This document shows positions 43,025 through 52,851 of a DNA stretch of 64,000 nucleotides, one piece after another. Under the pieces are notes generated by a model that had not been told where the DNA came from, did no database searches, and saw only the letters and a program-made list of their open reading frames with translations. The position numbers were made by a program, and so were the translations under genes. This stretch comes from Gluconobacter potus. GTDB lineage: Bacteria > Pseudomonadota > Alphaproteobacteria > Acetobacterales > Acetobacteraceae. Positions within the stretch are counted from its first letter, which is position 1. The number at the start of each line of letters is the position of its first letter. Location: NCBI RefSeq assembly GCF_015244705.1, contig NZ_JABCQF010000003.1, positions 62,001 through 126,000 on the forward strand. The letters run 5' to 3'.

Positions 43025-43405
43025 ATGGCCCCTTCCCTTACCGTTCTGCTGATCGAGGATGATTTCCTCATCCGGACCTGCCTGGCGGAGTTCCTGCTCG
43101 ACAGCGGCCTGACGGTCAGGGAAGCGGACAACTGCGCCGAAGCCCGCGCCATCATCGGCGCGGAGCCGAGGCTCGATGCCCTCGTGGCGGACATGACCCT
43201 CCCGGACGGGGATGGCATGACCCTTGTCCAGCCGGCCCGTGAACGCTGGCCCGATCTTCCGGTCATCTATATCAGCGGCCATGGTGACCTGCGGCGTGAC
43301 GAGACCTCCGGCGATCCCGCGCGGGACCGTTTCATCTCGAAGCCTTATACGCTAGCAAGCATTCTGGAGGCCCTTCTGGAAATGACATCGGCGGCCTCGG
43401 ACTAG
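43025..43405 (+). CDS. Single-domain response regulator (receiver only)
   Basis: A 126-residue receiver domain. The acidic pair is in LLIEDDFLIR, the phosphorylated Asp is in VADMTLPDGDG, the switch Thr/Ser is in IYISGHGD and the conserved Lys is in FISKPYT. There is no output domain. It lies between glucose dehydrogenase and a TPR glycosyltransferase with 6- and 9-base gaps, and no histidine kinase is adjacent. It may act by protein contact or as a phosphate sink. Confidence 0.88.
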   Translation: MAPSLTVLLIEDDFLIRTCLAEFLLDSGLTVREADNCAEARAIIGAEPRLDALVADMTLPDGDGMTLVQPARERWPDLPVIYISGHGDLRRDETSGDPARDRFISKPYTLASILEALLEMTSAASD

Positions 43406-43414
43406 GAGATCCGC

Positions 43415-45043
43415 ATGTCTGCCAGTCTGGACAGACCAGCCCCTGAAGATCCGGCCCCAGCGACCGAAAACGACCAGGCCAGCCCCTCCGCTCGCCTGAC
43501 CTGGGCACAGCATGCCCTCGCCCGTAAAGACGCCGAAGAAGCGCTGGCCATCGCGGGCGCCTCCACGGACGATACGACTGAAATCCCGGCCCTGCATTAT
43601 GTCCGGGCCCGCGCACTGTTTCACCTTTACCGCTACGCCGAATGTGCGGAAGAGCTTGAAAAAGCCAGCGCCAATGTCGGCCCCCATGCCATTGCGCTGC
43701 TGCTGGACGAAGCCGTTTCCATGCGGCGGCGGGACGATCTGCTGCCGCTGCTGGAAATCTGCCGCAGGCGCAAACCCGATGATGCCCGGCTGATGGATGC
43801 CGAAGCGACGGTTCTGATCCAGCTTGCACGCTTCGACGAGGCGGAACTCCTTCTGCGCCGGAGTCTGCGCCACCGTCCCGGCAACCGCGGCACGCTCAAC
43901 CTGCTCGCCCTTCTCCTGACGGAAACCGGCCGTTTCGAGGGGGCACTCGCAGTCATGCACGATCTGCGCGAAAGCGATCCGCAGGACTGGGAACCGATCT
44001 GCAACATGGCCTGCATCCTCAGCAGCCTCGGGCGGATGGAAGAAGCAGCCAATCTGTACCGGCAGGCGGTTCCCATGGCGCCCAAAGACCCGCGCCTGCG
44101 TCTGAACCATTCCATCACCATGCTCAAGAGCGGGCGCATGGCACAGGGCTGGGCCGAGCATGAATGGCGTTTCGGCCTGCCGGGCCATACCAGCATGCCG
44201 CTGGATCGGCTCCTGCCCAACATTTCCCCATCGCTGGACCTGAAGGGCAAGCGCGTCCTCGTCACGCAGGAGGAGGGTCTGGGCGATACGCTGATGTATC
44301 TGCGCTACATCCCGCCCCTCGCCCGCACAGGGGCTATCGTCCATATCTGGGGCACCGAGACACTGGCGGCGATCTGCGAACGTGTCGCCGGGGTTACGGA
44401 AGTGCAGTTTGGCGGCGAAACGCCGGAATACGACTATCACTGCCCCTTCATCAGCCTGCCCCGTGCCTTTTCCGGAACGCCGGACGCGATGGGAGCGCCT
44501 GTTCCCTATCTCAGCGCGGACCGGCGGAAAGCCGAGATGTGGCGTCAGCGCCTGCAGGATGATCGCAGGTTCCGGGTAGGTCTGGTCTGGGCTGGGGCAG
44601 CGCGGCCTGAAGATACGGCGGCGCTCATGGTGGACCGCCAGCGGTCCATGCCGCTTGCCGCACTTGCCCCTCTGGCCGACATTGAAGGCGCGAGTTTCTA
44701 TTCCCTGCAGAAAGATCGCCCGGCCGAACAGATCCCCGATTTCCCGGGCGAACTGATCAATTTCATGCCCGAATGTCACACGATGGACGACACGGCGGCG
44801 CTGATGGTGAACCTGGACATCATCGTCTCGGTCGATACGTCAGCCGTTCATCTGGCGGGCGGACTGGGCAAGCCTGTCATCATGATGGACCGCATCAACA
44901 ACTGCTGGCGCTGGCTGCACGGGCGTGAGGATACGCCCTGGTATCCGCAGATGACGATCGTCCGTCAGACCCGTTTTGGGGACTGGTCGGACGTCGTGGA
45001 GCGTGTGAAACAGCGCCTCGAAGACGCCGTTTCCGCCCATTAG
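43415..45043 (+). CDS. TPR protein fused to a GT9/GT41-like glycosyltransferase domain
   Basis: A 542-residue protein. The N-terminal 250 residues are TPR helices (HYVRARALFHLYRYAECAEELEKA, ARFDEAELLLRRSLRHRPGNRGTL, NMACILSSLGRMEEAANLYRQA). The C-terminal domain has LKGKRVLVTQEEGLGDTLMYLRY, FRVGLVWAGAARP and NLDIIVSVDTSAVHLAGGLGKPV, the heptosyltransferase-like/O-GlcNAc-transferase-like pattern. It probably transfers a sugar to a protein or envelope polymer in the cytoplasm; acceptor unknown. It converges on tamB with only 3 bases between. Confidence 0.83.
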   Translation: MSASLDRPAPEDPAPATENDQASPSARLTWAQHALARKDAEEALAIAGASTDDTTEIPALHYVRARALFHLYRYAECAEELEKASANVGPHAIALLLDEAVSMRRRDDLLPLLEICRRRKPDDARLMDAEATVLIQLARFDEAELLLRRSLRHRPGNRGTLNLLALLLTETGRFEGALAVMHDLRESDPQDWEPICNMACILSSLGRMEEAANLYRQAVPMAPKDPRLRLNHSITMLKSGRMAQGWAEHEWRFGLPGHTSMPLDRLLPNISPSLDLKGKRVLVTQEEGLGDTLMYLRYIPPLARTGAIVHIWGTETLAAICERVAGVTEVQFGGETPEYDYHCPFISLPRAFSGTPDAMGAPVPYLSADRRKAEMWRQRLQDDRRFRVGLVWAGAARPEDTAALMVDRQRSMPLAALAPLADIEGASFYSLQKDRPAEQIPDFPGELINFMPECHTMDDTAALMVNLDIIVSVDTSAVHLAGGLGKPVIMMDRINNCWRWLHGREDTPWYPQMTIVRQTRFGDWSDVVERVKQRLEDAVSAH

Positions 45044-45046
45044 AAC

Positions 45047-48000
45047 TCAGTAGCTGTAGCCGTAGGACAGACCGATGCTCGATCCCGGATCGTTTTCCGG
45101 TGTCGTGAATCCCGTGACCTGACCACCCGTGCCGACCGTCGTGTTGAACTTCAGGCGTTTCGTCAGGTCAATCTGGACCTGCGCCTGCGTGCCGGAGCCG
45201 GATGTCGCCTGCTTGGCGCCGACATAGACGCCCTTCATGACGTATTTCCCGGCCTCGACACTGGTGCCCCCATTGTCCACACCGCTGCCGCCACCCACGG
45301 CCAGACGGTCCAGGCCCAGCAGGTTGCGGACCTTGCTCAACGGATCGAAGGCCGAGCCACCCGCAAGCTGCACCACCGCCGCGCCAAGTTCAGCAAGCTG
45401 CGTCGTGGAAAGCGAATGGCTGTCGGTGCCGAACAGCAGGATGGACAGAACCTGATCGCGCGGCAGGCTTGGCGTGGACGCGAAGTCGATCTTCGGCGCG
45501 CTGGCATAGCCCGTCACCAGAAGGCTCGCGAGCGTGCCGCTGGCGTTGCGGTCGGCACGGAAATCCAGCGTCGGATCAAGCTTGTGGTTCACGCCAGAGC
45601 CGTTGAACGCCACACGCCCGTTGGTGAAGTTGAGGTTGATGCCGCCCAGATTGAAATTGCCCCGCTTGAGATCAAAGCCACCGCTGACCGCAGGTTCCGC
45701 GCTTGTCCCGCGCACGCGCAGACGGCCCTGCATTTCCGCGAAGACGCCATGACCGCGCACGAAAAACTCACCCGGCGAAATCACATCCACGCCCAGCCCG
45801 ATGATCAGGCTCGAGCTGGAACTGGACGGCGGTTTCTGCCCCGGACGGATAACATCGAGCTGCGGGACGGAGGCCGGCATGGAGTCCGGAATGTTGATCG
45901 TGGCGTTGGGAATATTGACTTTCCCGTCCACATCCAGCCGCGTCGTGGCCTGCCCGTGGATATGCAGATCGGTGTTGATCGTCGCGGTCAGCAGGTCGCT
46001 TGAAACCGGCCGGGCTTTTTCGGACGTGATGTGCAGATCAACCGGAAGATCAGGCCGGAAGGCTCCGACTGTTCCTTCCAGCACGATCGTCCCCGGGCCC
46101 GCATGAGCGACGATGTGGTTGACGGCAATGCTGTCTCCCGACGCGACAAGCGCGCCATTAATATGATTGAGATGCACACCCTGCGCGTAGTGGTCGAAGG
46201 AGGCGTTCTCCAGCGTCACCTGTCCCGTCGCCCGTGGCTGCGCGGCCGTTCCGGCGACATTGAGATTGATGCCAACCTTGCCGGCCACTCCCATGCCACT
46301 GGCGCCCAGGACGGCATTGCCCACGGACAGGTCAACATGCCCCGTGGTCGCAAGCGCCATCGCGCCCGTGCTGGAAAGCGGCGCTGTGCCCCGCACGGCC
46401 AGCGCGACGGACGGACCGGCGCCCAGAGTCGCATCAACCTTCGCGGAACTGCCGGCGAGACCCACATTGGCCAGGATCTGCGCGGCCGGAAGGGACGCCG
46501 CAGGGCCGGTCCGCATCCGCAGGTCACGCCCGGTCAGCGAGACCGTTCCGGTTGGCGCGGCGAGGGTTCCGCCGAGCTTGGCATTGAGCGAAATCGCGCC
46601 CGTGGCCGACAGGTCCGGCGCGAAAGGTTTGGCGATCGCAGGCGTGATGTGATCCAGACGCGCCGTGAGCGAGAGCGCCGGTTTCAGCGTTCCCGCCACA
46701 TCGATGGTTGCAGGCGCGACACCCTGCGGGGCCACCGTTGCCAGAAGATGATCCACACCCATCGTCTTGCCGAAGGACACCACGGCCGGACGGCTCAGAC
46801 GCAGGCTCTCGCCCTTGGCCAGAGCCGTCAGTTGTCCGAGGCGCACCGTCTTTTCAGGTACATTCAGAACAAGTGCGGTGTCGATATTAGCCGGGGCATC
46901 CATCACGTTCTGGAAGGCCGCGTTCAGCGCAATGGCCATGGCGGTCTGCGGACCCTTGATCGTGGCATGCGCCTTGCCCGTCATGGCCTGATAGCGCATC
47001 CCGGCCAGATCCAGCACCAGCGCGGGTTCGGGTGCGTCGATCGGATTGGTGATGGTGCCGCTGACCTTCAGGGACTGGACGGCGGCCTGCGCCATCGACA
47101 GCATTCCGTCCAGTCCAAGTTTCACGACAGGCGGCGCATTTTCAGCTTCCGTGGTGTGCAGGCCCAGCGTCAGATGACCTGAAATTGCCTGCCCGATCAG
47201 ACGCTGGAAATCGCCCAGATTGCGGATCGAGACGTCCAGATCCCCCAGCGGAACTTTTGCCCCCTTGGGCAGACGCAGCCTGCCCTTCCCGGTCAGGCTG
47301 TTCCAGCCCAGCGTGTTGAGATCCAGATGGTACGCGCCCGCATCATCCTGCTGAAGCGCCGTATCGAGCACGAGTGGCGCGTGATCCAGGGTGCCTTTGG
47401 CCGTCAGCGTTCCATCGGGATGGGACGGCAAGTGCTGGAAATCCGCATGAAGCGTCACCGGCCCTTTCGCAACTTCCTTTGTCCCGAAATCCCCGTTCAG
47501 GTCGGCCTTGACCGCGAGATCATCCGTCGGGCCATCGGCCGTGGCGGTCAGCGTCGTATTGCCGAGGATGGCGGGGCTGGCCTTTGCGAGATCGGGCAAC
47601 TGGACGGTGACCTTCGTCTGCATCCGGTTGCCATGGGCCATGTCGATCACGGACGACACCAGCATGTGCAGGGCCGCGCCATCCAGTCCGAAGCTTTTCA
47701 GCGTCAGGACATTGGCGGGCGATTTCGTCAGATCCAGCGAGAACGTGCCCGTCTTGCCGATCAGGTTCACGGCCTGTGCCTGACCGCCCGTGATCGCGAG
47801 CGTCCCCGTGCTTTTCAGCGTCAGGTCGTCGCGTTTTGTGACCGGCATGGCGAAATCGGCATGTAGCCCCGCACTGCCCTTGAGGTCCGTACTGCCCATC
47901 GCCGCAAGTGAGTGCAGATCCGGCAGGTCGAGATCCAGATGCCCTTTCGCAGCTGGCTTCAGATCCGCTGTCGCCGAAGCATGAAGCAGCGGATGATCCA

Positions 48001-49192
48001 GCTTCGCCACGATCGGCGCGGACGGTGCCAGCGGATGCGCCAGAACATCCAGCGTCAGAGGAGCTGCGGCCAGAAGCGTGGGCTGGGAGCCCGGGATTCT
48101 CAGCCCATCCAGAGATGCGGTCAGATGACCCGTCGCATCATTAGGCTGATCGCTCTCGACGCCCTCGAACTGCGCATGCAGATGCCCGATCCCAGCACCC
48201 GCCGCCGTCAGCGCGTCGATATCCAGAACGCCCTGCCCGTTCGGCGCCGTCAGCGGCCCATGCAGGTCCGTATCCAGTGCGATCGTGTTCCACGCAATGC
48301 CCGGACGCAGCGTCATGGACGGCGCATTGGCCTTCACATGCAGGTCCCCGACACGGGTCAGCAGGTTCATCGTCCCGCTGGCGGAAGCCTTGATCGGCCC
48401 TGCACCCAGACCGAAATCCAGTACCGCGGCCGTACGCGGCCCGTTGAGGTTCAGGTGCAGATCCAGCGGGTCGAGCTGCGGCATCTGTCCGAGGGTGGTG
48501 GCAAAACCGTTATCGCCTTCCTGAAACCGCACCCCGACTGCAATGCGCTTCTTCGGCGTCTGGACGTTCAGTGTCAGACTGCCCAGCTGATCGAGCCGCT
48601 TCAGGGCCAGCGCCACATCCATGACCGGCAGAGTCTTCACCGTCACGCCATCCAGGAACGGCGCGATGCTGTGGATATGGGCGTGACCGTCCAGCGAGAA
48701 AGCCGTCGGCGTGACGGTATAGTCCGGCCCGATTTCCAGCCGCCCGACATGCAGGGATGCCAGATCGACGCGCAGATGCAGCTTCGACGGTGCCGTGCTG
48801 GTTGTCGTGGGCTTTGCAGGCGTCTTTTCGGGCTCGGACACCATCTTGCGCAGGACGGCGACCCGGGAGGCACTCAGATTGGTGATCTTCGCATCCAGAT
48901 GCAGCAGGGACAGCGGCGACCATTTCAGGTCGGCATTATCCAGCTCGATCCAGGGGCCTTTCGTATCCTTGATGAGCAGTTTCGCCACCGCCAGATGATG
49001 CGGCAGGAAGCCCGAAAGTCCGGAAATTTCGACCATGCCCCCCGTCAGCGGGCCGATCTTGCGCTCGATCAGACGCTGGCCGGGCGAGATGTTGATCCCC
49101 ACAAGAACGCCCGTAACCGCCACGGCCACAAGCCCCACGGGCACGACAACCAGACCGGCTGCGACACGGAGAAGAAACCTGCGAACACGCAT
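45047..49192 (-). CDS. tamB: Translocation and assembly module subunit TamB
   Basis: A 1381-residue protein with one N-terminal signal-anchor at about residues 10-35 (AAGLVVVPVGLVAVAVTGVLVG), a very long beta-repeat rod rich in Leu/Gly/Ala/Thr, and the C-terminal DUF490/TamB domain (RGHGVFAEMQGRLRVRGT, GGFDLKRGNFNLGG, LSILLFGTDSHSL, ending in a YGYSY aromatic tail). The C-terminus meets TamA at the outer membrane; AsmA-like rods of this type are also implicated in phospholipid transfer. The start at 49192 overlaps the tamA stop by one base (TGATG). Confidence 0.93.
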   Translation of the reverse strand: MRVRRFLLRVAAGLVVVPVGLVAVAVTGVLVGINISPGQRLIERKIGPLTGGMVEISGLSGFLPHHLAVAKLLIKDTKGPWIELDNADLKWSPLSLLHLDAKITNLSASRVAVLRKMVSEPEKTPAKPTTTSTAPSKLHLRVDLASLHVGRLEIGPDYTVTPTAFSLDGHAHIHSIAPFLDGVTVKTLPVMDVALALKRLDQLGSLTLNVQTPKKRIAVGVRFQEGDNGFATTLGQMPQLDPLDLHLNLNGPRTAAVLDFGLGAGPIKASASGTMNLLTRVGDLHVKANAPSMTLRPGIAWNTIALDTDLHGPLTAPNGQGVLDIDALTAAGAGIGHLHAQFEGVESDQPNDATGHLTASLDGLRIPGSQPTLLAAAPLTLDVLAHPLAPSAPIVAKLDHPLLHASATADLKPAAKGHLDLDLPDLHSLAAMGSTDLKGSAGLHADFAMPVTKRDDLTLKSTGTLAITGGQAQAVNLIGKTGTFSLDLTKSPANVLTLKSFGLDGAALHMLVSSVIDMAHGNRMQTKVTVQLPDLAKASPAILGNTTLTATADGPTDDLAVKADLNGDFGTKEVAKGPVTLHADFQHLPSHPDGTLTAKGTLDHAPLVLDTALQQDDAGAYHLDLNTLGWNSLTGKGRLRLPKGAKVPLGDLDVSIRNLGDFQRLIGQAISGHLTLGLHTTEAENAPPVVKLGLDGMLSMAQAAVQSLKVSGTITNPIDAPEPALVLDLAGMRYQAMTGKAHATIKGPQTAMAIALNAAFQNVMDAPANIDTALVLNVPEKTVRLGQLTALAKGESLRLSRPAVVSFGKTMGVDHLLATVAPQGVAPATIDVAGTLKPALSLTARLDHITPAIAKPFAPDLSATGAISLNAKLGGTLAAPTGTVSLTGRDLRMRTGPAASLPAAQILANVGLAGSSAKVDATLGAGPSVALAVRGTAPLSSTGAMALATTGHVDLSVGNAVLGASGMGVAGKVGINLNVAGTAAQPRATGQVTLENASFDHYAQGVHLNHINGALVASGDSIAVNHIVAHAGPGTIVLEGTVGAFRPDLPVDLHITSEKARPVSSDLLTATINTDLHIHGQATTRLDVDGKVNIPNATINIPDSMPASVPQLDVIRPGQKPPSSSSSSLIIGLGVDVISPGEFFVRGHGVFAEMQGRLRVRGTSAEPAVSGGFDLKRGNFNLGGINLNFTNGRVAFNGSGVNHKLDPTLDFRADRNASGTLASLLVTGYASAPKIDFASTPSLPRDQVLSILLFGTDSHSLSTTQLAELGAAVVQLAGGSAFDPLSKVRNLLGLDRLAVGGGSGVDNGGTSVEAGKYVMKGVYVGAKQATSGSGTQAQVQIDLTKRLKFNTTVGTGGQVTGFTTPENDPGSSIGLSYGYSY

Positions 49193-51435
49193 CAGAACGT
49201 CTCCCCGAGGCCGAAATACAGTTCCCATTTATCGCCGTAAGCCGGACGGTTCATCGGCAGCGCCACATCCACGCGGATCGGGCCGATCGGCGTGAAATAG
49301 CGCACGCCACCACCATAACCGACCCGCAGCGTGCCCTGCCCCGGCCGTGAACCCGTGCCCACCTGACCGGCATCCACGAACCCGGCGAAACCCAGATTCA
49401 TCGGCAGGCGCTGGCGGAACTCGACACTGCCTGCATCCATGGACGTGCCGCCGATGCCGTATTTCGTCTTGCCGTATTGCGGCCCGACACCCTGATAGCG
49501 GAACCCGCGCACCGTCGCCGGGCCACCGGCATAGAGACGCTGATCGGGCGGGATCTGGTAGGTGGACGCGCCCTGCACCGAGCCTACGATGCCACGCACG
49601 GCAATCACGCTGCGTCCCGGGCGGGAAATGCCCAGATGCTTCAGATCGAAATAGGTCGAGACCTGGGCGGACAGCAGCGTGAAGAACGACGATCCGCTCT
49701 CAAGCGATTCCGAGGGCGTGACCGAAAGCGAAGCGCGGACGCCATGCGTCGCCGGGTCGATCGGGTTGGAAAGCTGGGTGTTGTCGAATGTGGCGTTCAG
49801 GGGGGCGGCGATAATGAAGTAGCTCCGCGTATCGCCGAACTGCTGGATCTGTTCCTGCTCCCCCATCACGCCGCCCGAGACGTTCCAGTATTTTCCGACA
49901 TGCCGGTTCAGCCCCGCGCGGCCGATGATGGCGGTCTGGTGATAGGAATAGAGAAGCTGGCGGATGCCTTCGAGACGCACGCTGAGGTTCTGCCCTTTGG
50001 ACAGGAAATCCGGCTTCATGAAATCCGCGTAGACGTCATAACCCAGTCCCTGCTGGGCGGAGCCGCCAAGGCCGGTGATCAGGGCGGTCAGACGCAGTTG
50101 CTCGGCATTACCCAGCAGGTTGTGATGCGTCCAGCTCACACCAACGCGCCCACCGAGATCGGTCGAGTATCCGATTTCGGCAGACAGGGTCCGCCGCTTG
50201 GCTTCCTTGAATCCGAATTCGATCGGCATGGCCTGAAGGATGCCGGGCATGAGGGTGCGCGAGGGCGGAAGGGTAATGATCGGCGGGGCATTGCGGACCT
50301 GAACGGACGCAAAAACGCCCGTACTCGCCAGATCCTGCCGTGCGGCTTCGATCCGGGAGGGGCGGTAAAGCTCGCCTTCCTTCAGTTCCAGCCGGTTCAT
50401 GAGATAGCGCTGTTTGGTATGCGCCAGCCCCGTCATGCTGATCGGGCCGATCACGACCTTTGGCCCGCGGTTCACCCGGAACACGATATCCAGCGTATGC
50501 GTCTGGGGCTTCAGATAGGCCAGAGGGGTCGAGACAGTCGCCGTGGCGTAGCCTTCTTCCTGAAGCTGGTTGAGCAGGCTGTTCTGTGCGGCCAGAACGT
50601 CTGCCGCCACGGCAGGCTGCCCCGAAGACAGGCCGAACGCCTTGCGCTCTTCAGGCAGAAGGCTGACCGGCTGGGCCTGTGCGATCGCCTGCTCCGAGGT
50701 CGCCGCGACCGCAGCAGCGGGTGGCGGGGTCAGGACGGATTTTCCGTCAGAGGGCGCTTTCCCCGCGGGGGTTTTTGCGGCCACCTTCGCAACAGGCGCC
50801 TTCGCGGTCGGGTCCTTCATGGCAGGCGCCGTCGCCGTGGGAGTCGTTGGCGTAGGTGCTGGAACGGATGCGGCGGGAGCTTCCTGTGGCGGCGTGGTCA
50901 GCGCCACATTTCCCAGACTGAACCTCGGCCCGATCGTAGCCGAAATCGTGATCGCGACCTTCTGGCTCCTGCCGAGCGCCTTGAGAATATCCGGCAGGGA
51001 CGGATCCTTGCCATCCACGGTCCGTGCGCCCGCCTTGACGCTGATTTTCACAGAACCCGCGTAATATCCCTGTGATTCAAGCGCGCTGTTGACGCGGTCA
51101 TAATCGCTGCGGATCCGCCCGGCGAGCGCATAGGCTCCGACGGTGTGGGACGTCTGAAGGGATTTGAGCTGCGAGGATGCGGTGATCGCGGCGTCCAGAT
51201 CCGCCTGTTTCGTCGGCGTCAGCGTCACGGCATAGGGAATGGCAGGATCGGACGTGCCATCCGTCACCGGCTTTGCGTTGGCCGCCGCTTTCGACGCCTT
51301 CGCTTCTGCTGGCAGAGGCGCGCAGAACACCGTCACGATGCCCAGAATGCAGGACATCGAAGCAACTGACACAGAAAGAGAAACTGGGCTGCGGCCTGAC
51401 TTCACCGTGCGTCCTGAAATCCGTCTTGAGGGCAT
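49192..51435 (-). CDS. tamA: Autotransporter assembly complex protein TamA
   Basis: A 747-residue Omp85 protein. A signal peptide (core SMSCILGIVTVFCAPLP, cleavage near AEAKA) is followed by POTRA domains and a C-terminal barrel (bacterial surface antigen) with LYAGGPATVRGFRYQGVG and a final aromatic (GLGETF). Between the first and second POTRA there is a Pro/Ala/Thr/Lys-rich low-complexity stretch of about 75 residues (genomic 50671-50895). I prefer the start at 51435; an ATG at 51495 would give a longer basic leader. It is co-transcribed with tamB. Confidence 0.92.
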   Translation of the reverse strand: MPSRRISGRTVKSGRSPVSLSVSVASMSCILGIVTVFCAPLPAEAKASKAAANAKPVTDGTSDPAIPYAVTLTPTKQADLDAAITASSQLKSLQTSHTVGAYALAGRIRSDYDRVNSALESQGYYAGSVKISVKAGARTVDGKDPSLPDILKALGRSQKVAITISATIGPRFSLGNVALTTPPQEAPAASVPAPTPTTPTATAPAMKDPTAKAPVAKVAAKTPAGKAPSDGKSVLTPPPAAAVAATSEQAIAQAQPVSLLPEERKAFGLSSGQPAVAADVLAAQNSLLNQLQEEGYATATVSTPLAYLKPQTHTLDIVFRVNRGPKVVIGPISMTGLAHTKQRYLMNRLELKEGELYRPSRIEAARQDLASTGVFASVQVRNAPPIITLPPSRTLMPGILQAMPIEFGFKEAKRRTLSAEIGYSTDLGGRVGVSWTHHNLLGNAEQLRLTALITGLGGSAQQGLGYDVYADFMKPDFLSKGQNLSVRLEGIRQLLYSYHQTAIIGRAGLNRHVGKYWNVSGGVMGEQEQIQQFGDTRSYFIIAAPLNATFDNTQLSNPIDPATHGVRASLSVTPSESLESGSSFFTLLSAQVSTYFDLKHLGISRPGRSVIAVRGIVGSVQGASTYQIPPDQRLYAGGPATVRGFRYQGVGPQYGKTKYGIGGTSMDAGSVEFRQRLPMNLGFAGFVDAGQVGTGSRPGQGTLRVGYGGGVRYFTPIGPIRVDVALPMNRPAYGDKWELYFGLGETF

Positions 51436-51649
51436 TTCCGGCCTTGTGAAAACCGGAACACGAGATCGCAGACCGAACAAGGCGGCTGCTACCATCCGAG
51501 GAACCTTGCACGGCGCTCCCTGTCAAGTCCTCCCGGACAGGAGCAGTCCGGAAAACTGCCCTGCACCGGCGCACTCAGCAGGCAGCCCGACAAACAAGCC
51601 AACAAACAAGATTGTGTCCCCCCCGCGAAAACCGTATCACTCAGCACCC

Positions 51650-52606
51650 ATGTCCCATCGTGATGCCAAGACCCCGAACGGCCGGCGCGGTCACAACCGT
51701 CCTGTCCTGGAGGGAAATGCCGATTTCCCGGCTTTCCAGCCGACAACGTCGTCCTCGCTGTACAGCCGCCTGCGCTGCATCAGGCGGCTGTCGCTTGTCC
51801 TGATCTGGGCATTCTGGGTGTGCTGCATCCAGGCCATCCTCATCCGTCTTCCCGGACGCCTGAAGATCCTGATGCCGCAGTTGCTCTGGAAAGGCGTGTG
51901 CCTGATCATGGGAATCAGGACCACCGTCATCGGCCAGAGCGCTGGCGGCGTGCGGAGTGCAAAGGATGTCCGCAGCGGGCAGCGTCCGGTCGTGTTCGTG
52001 GCCAATCACTGCTCCTGGCTCGACATCATCATCATCGGCAGCGCCCTGCCCGGCGTGTTCGTCGCCAAGGGCGAAGTCGGGAAATGGCCTCTCATCGGCA
52101 CGGCCTCGCGACTGGGCCGGACGATTTTCGTCAGCCGCAACCGTCAGGACACCGGCCGCGAACTGCAGGACATGGCGGCACGCCTGTGGGACGGAGACGA
52201 CATCGTCCTGTTTCCGGAAGGCACATCCTCCGACGGCTCGCGGGTCCTTCCGTTCCTGTCATCGTTCTTTGCCGTCGCAAAACCCGGCCGGCTGGAACAG
52301 GCTGGGCTTCCCAAGGCCCCTCCGGTCCTGATCCAGCCCGTCTCAGTGGTCTATGACCGCCTTGAAGGCCTGCCGGTCGGGCGCAGCCGTCGGAATGTCT
52401 TTTCATGGTACGGGGACATGGACCTTGCCCCCCATCTCTGGTCGTTCGGGCAATGGCGTTCGATGGGCGCCTCGCTGATGCTACATGATCCCATCAATCC
52501 CGAGGATTACCGCTCCCGCAAGGAACTCGCGCGCGCCACATTCAAGGTCGTCAATGACGGCGCAGCGGAACTCCGTCGCGGCCAGACAGACACGATCCAG
52601 TCCTGA
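51650..52606 (+). CDS. plsC: 1-acyl-sn-glycerol-3-phosphate acyltransferase
   Basis: A 318-residue membrane-associated acyltransferase. Hydrophobic segment at about 45-70 (LSLVLIWAFWVCCIQAILI), then the acyltransferase boxes: NHCSWLD (HX4D), FVSRNRQ, and FPEGTSSDGSRVLPF. It makes phosphatidic acid from lysophosphatidic acid. The ATG at 51650 precedes the conserved region by about 100 residues; the frame is open upstream into the region antisense to tamA, which I exclude. Confidence 0.9.
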   Translation: MSHRDAKTPNGRRGHNRPVLEGNADFPAFQPTTSSSLYSRLRCIRRLSLVLIWAFWVCCIQAILIRLPGRLKILMPQLLWKGVCLIMGIRTTVIGQSAGGVRSAKDVRSGQRPVVFVANHCSWLDIIIIGSALPGVFVAKGEVGKWPLIGTASRLGRTIFVSRNRQDTGRELQDMAARLWDGDDIVLFPEGTSSDGSRVLPFLSSFFAVAKPGRLEQAGLPKAPPVLIQPVSVVYDRLEGLPVGRSRRNVFSWYGDMDLAPHLWSFGQWRSMGASLMLHDPINPEDYRSRKELARATFKVVNDGAAELRRGQTDTIQS

Positions 52607-52851
52607 AATCTGCGCGAAACCGGGCCCTGTCATCATGTTTGTCTTGACTTGAAGCCTGCCCACACGCCACCTTCGGATCATGACACGGCGGTAATCCAGC
52701 CTGCGTGTCCGGAGGTGGTGATACCCATTCAGGCCCGTCTGACAATCCGTCGGCCCGTGACATTCGGTTCGCCGTTCTCCGGAACAGGCTTGACCCCGTG
52801 GATGTCTGCCCCGATGTGTGTGCCTGATTCTGCCATTCCCGGACCGAGACC

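Noticed and set aside
47912-49240. Long plus-strand open frames opposite tamB
   Set aside because: Arg/Gln/His-rich shadow frames antisense to tamB, with no recognisable domain or ribosome site.
49477-51075. Plus-strand open frame opposite tamA
   Set aside because: Antisense shadow of the Omp85 coding sequence; no motif.
51239-51649. Extended N-terminus of plsC
   Set aside because: It would overlap the tamA start in antisense and adds 137 residues without acyltransferase character.
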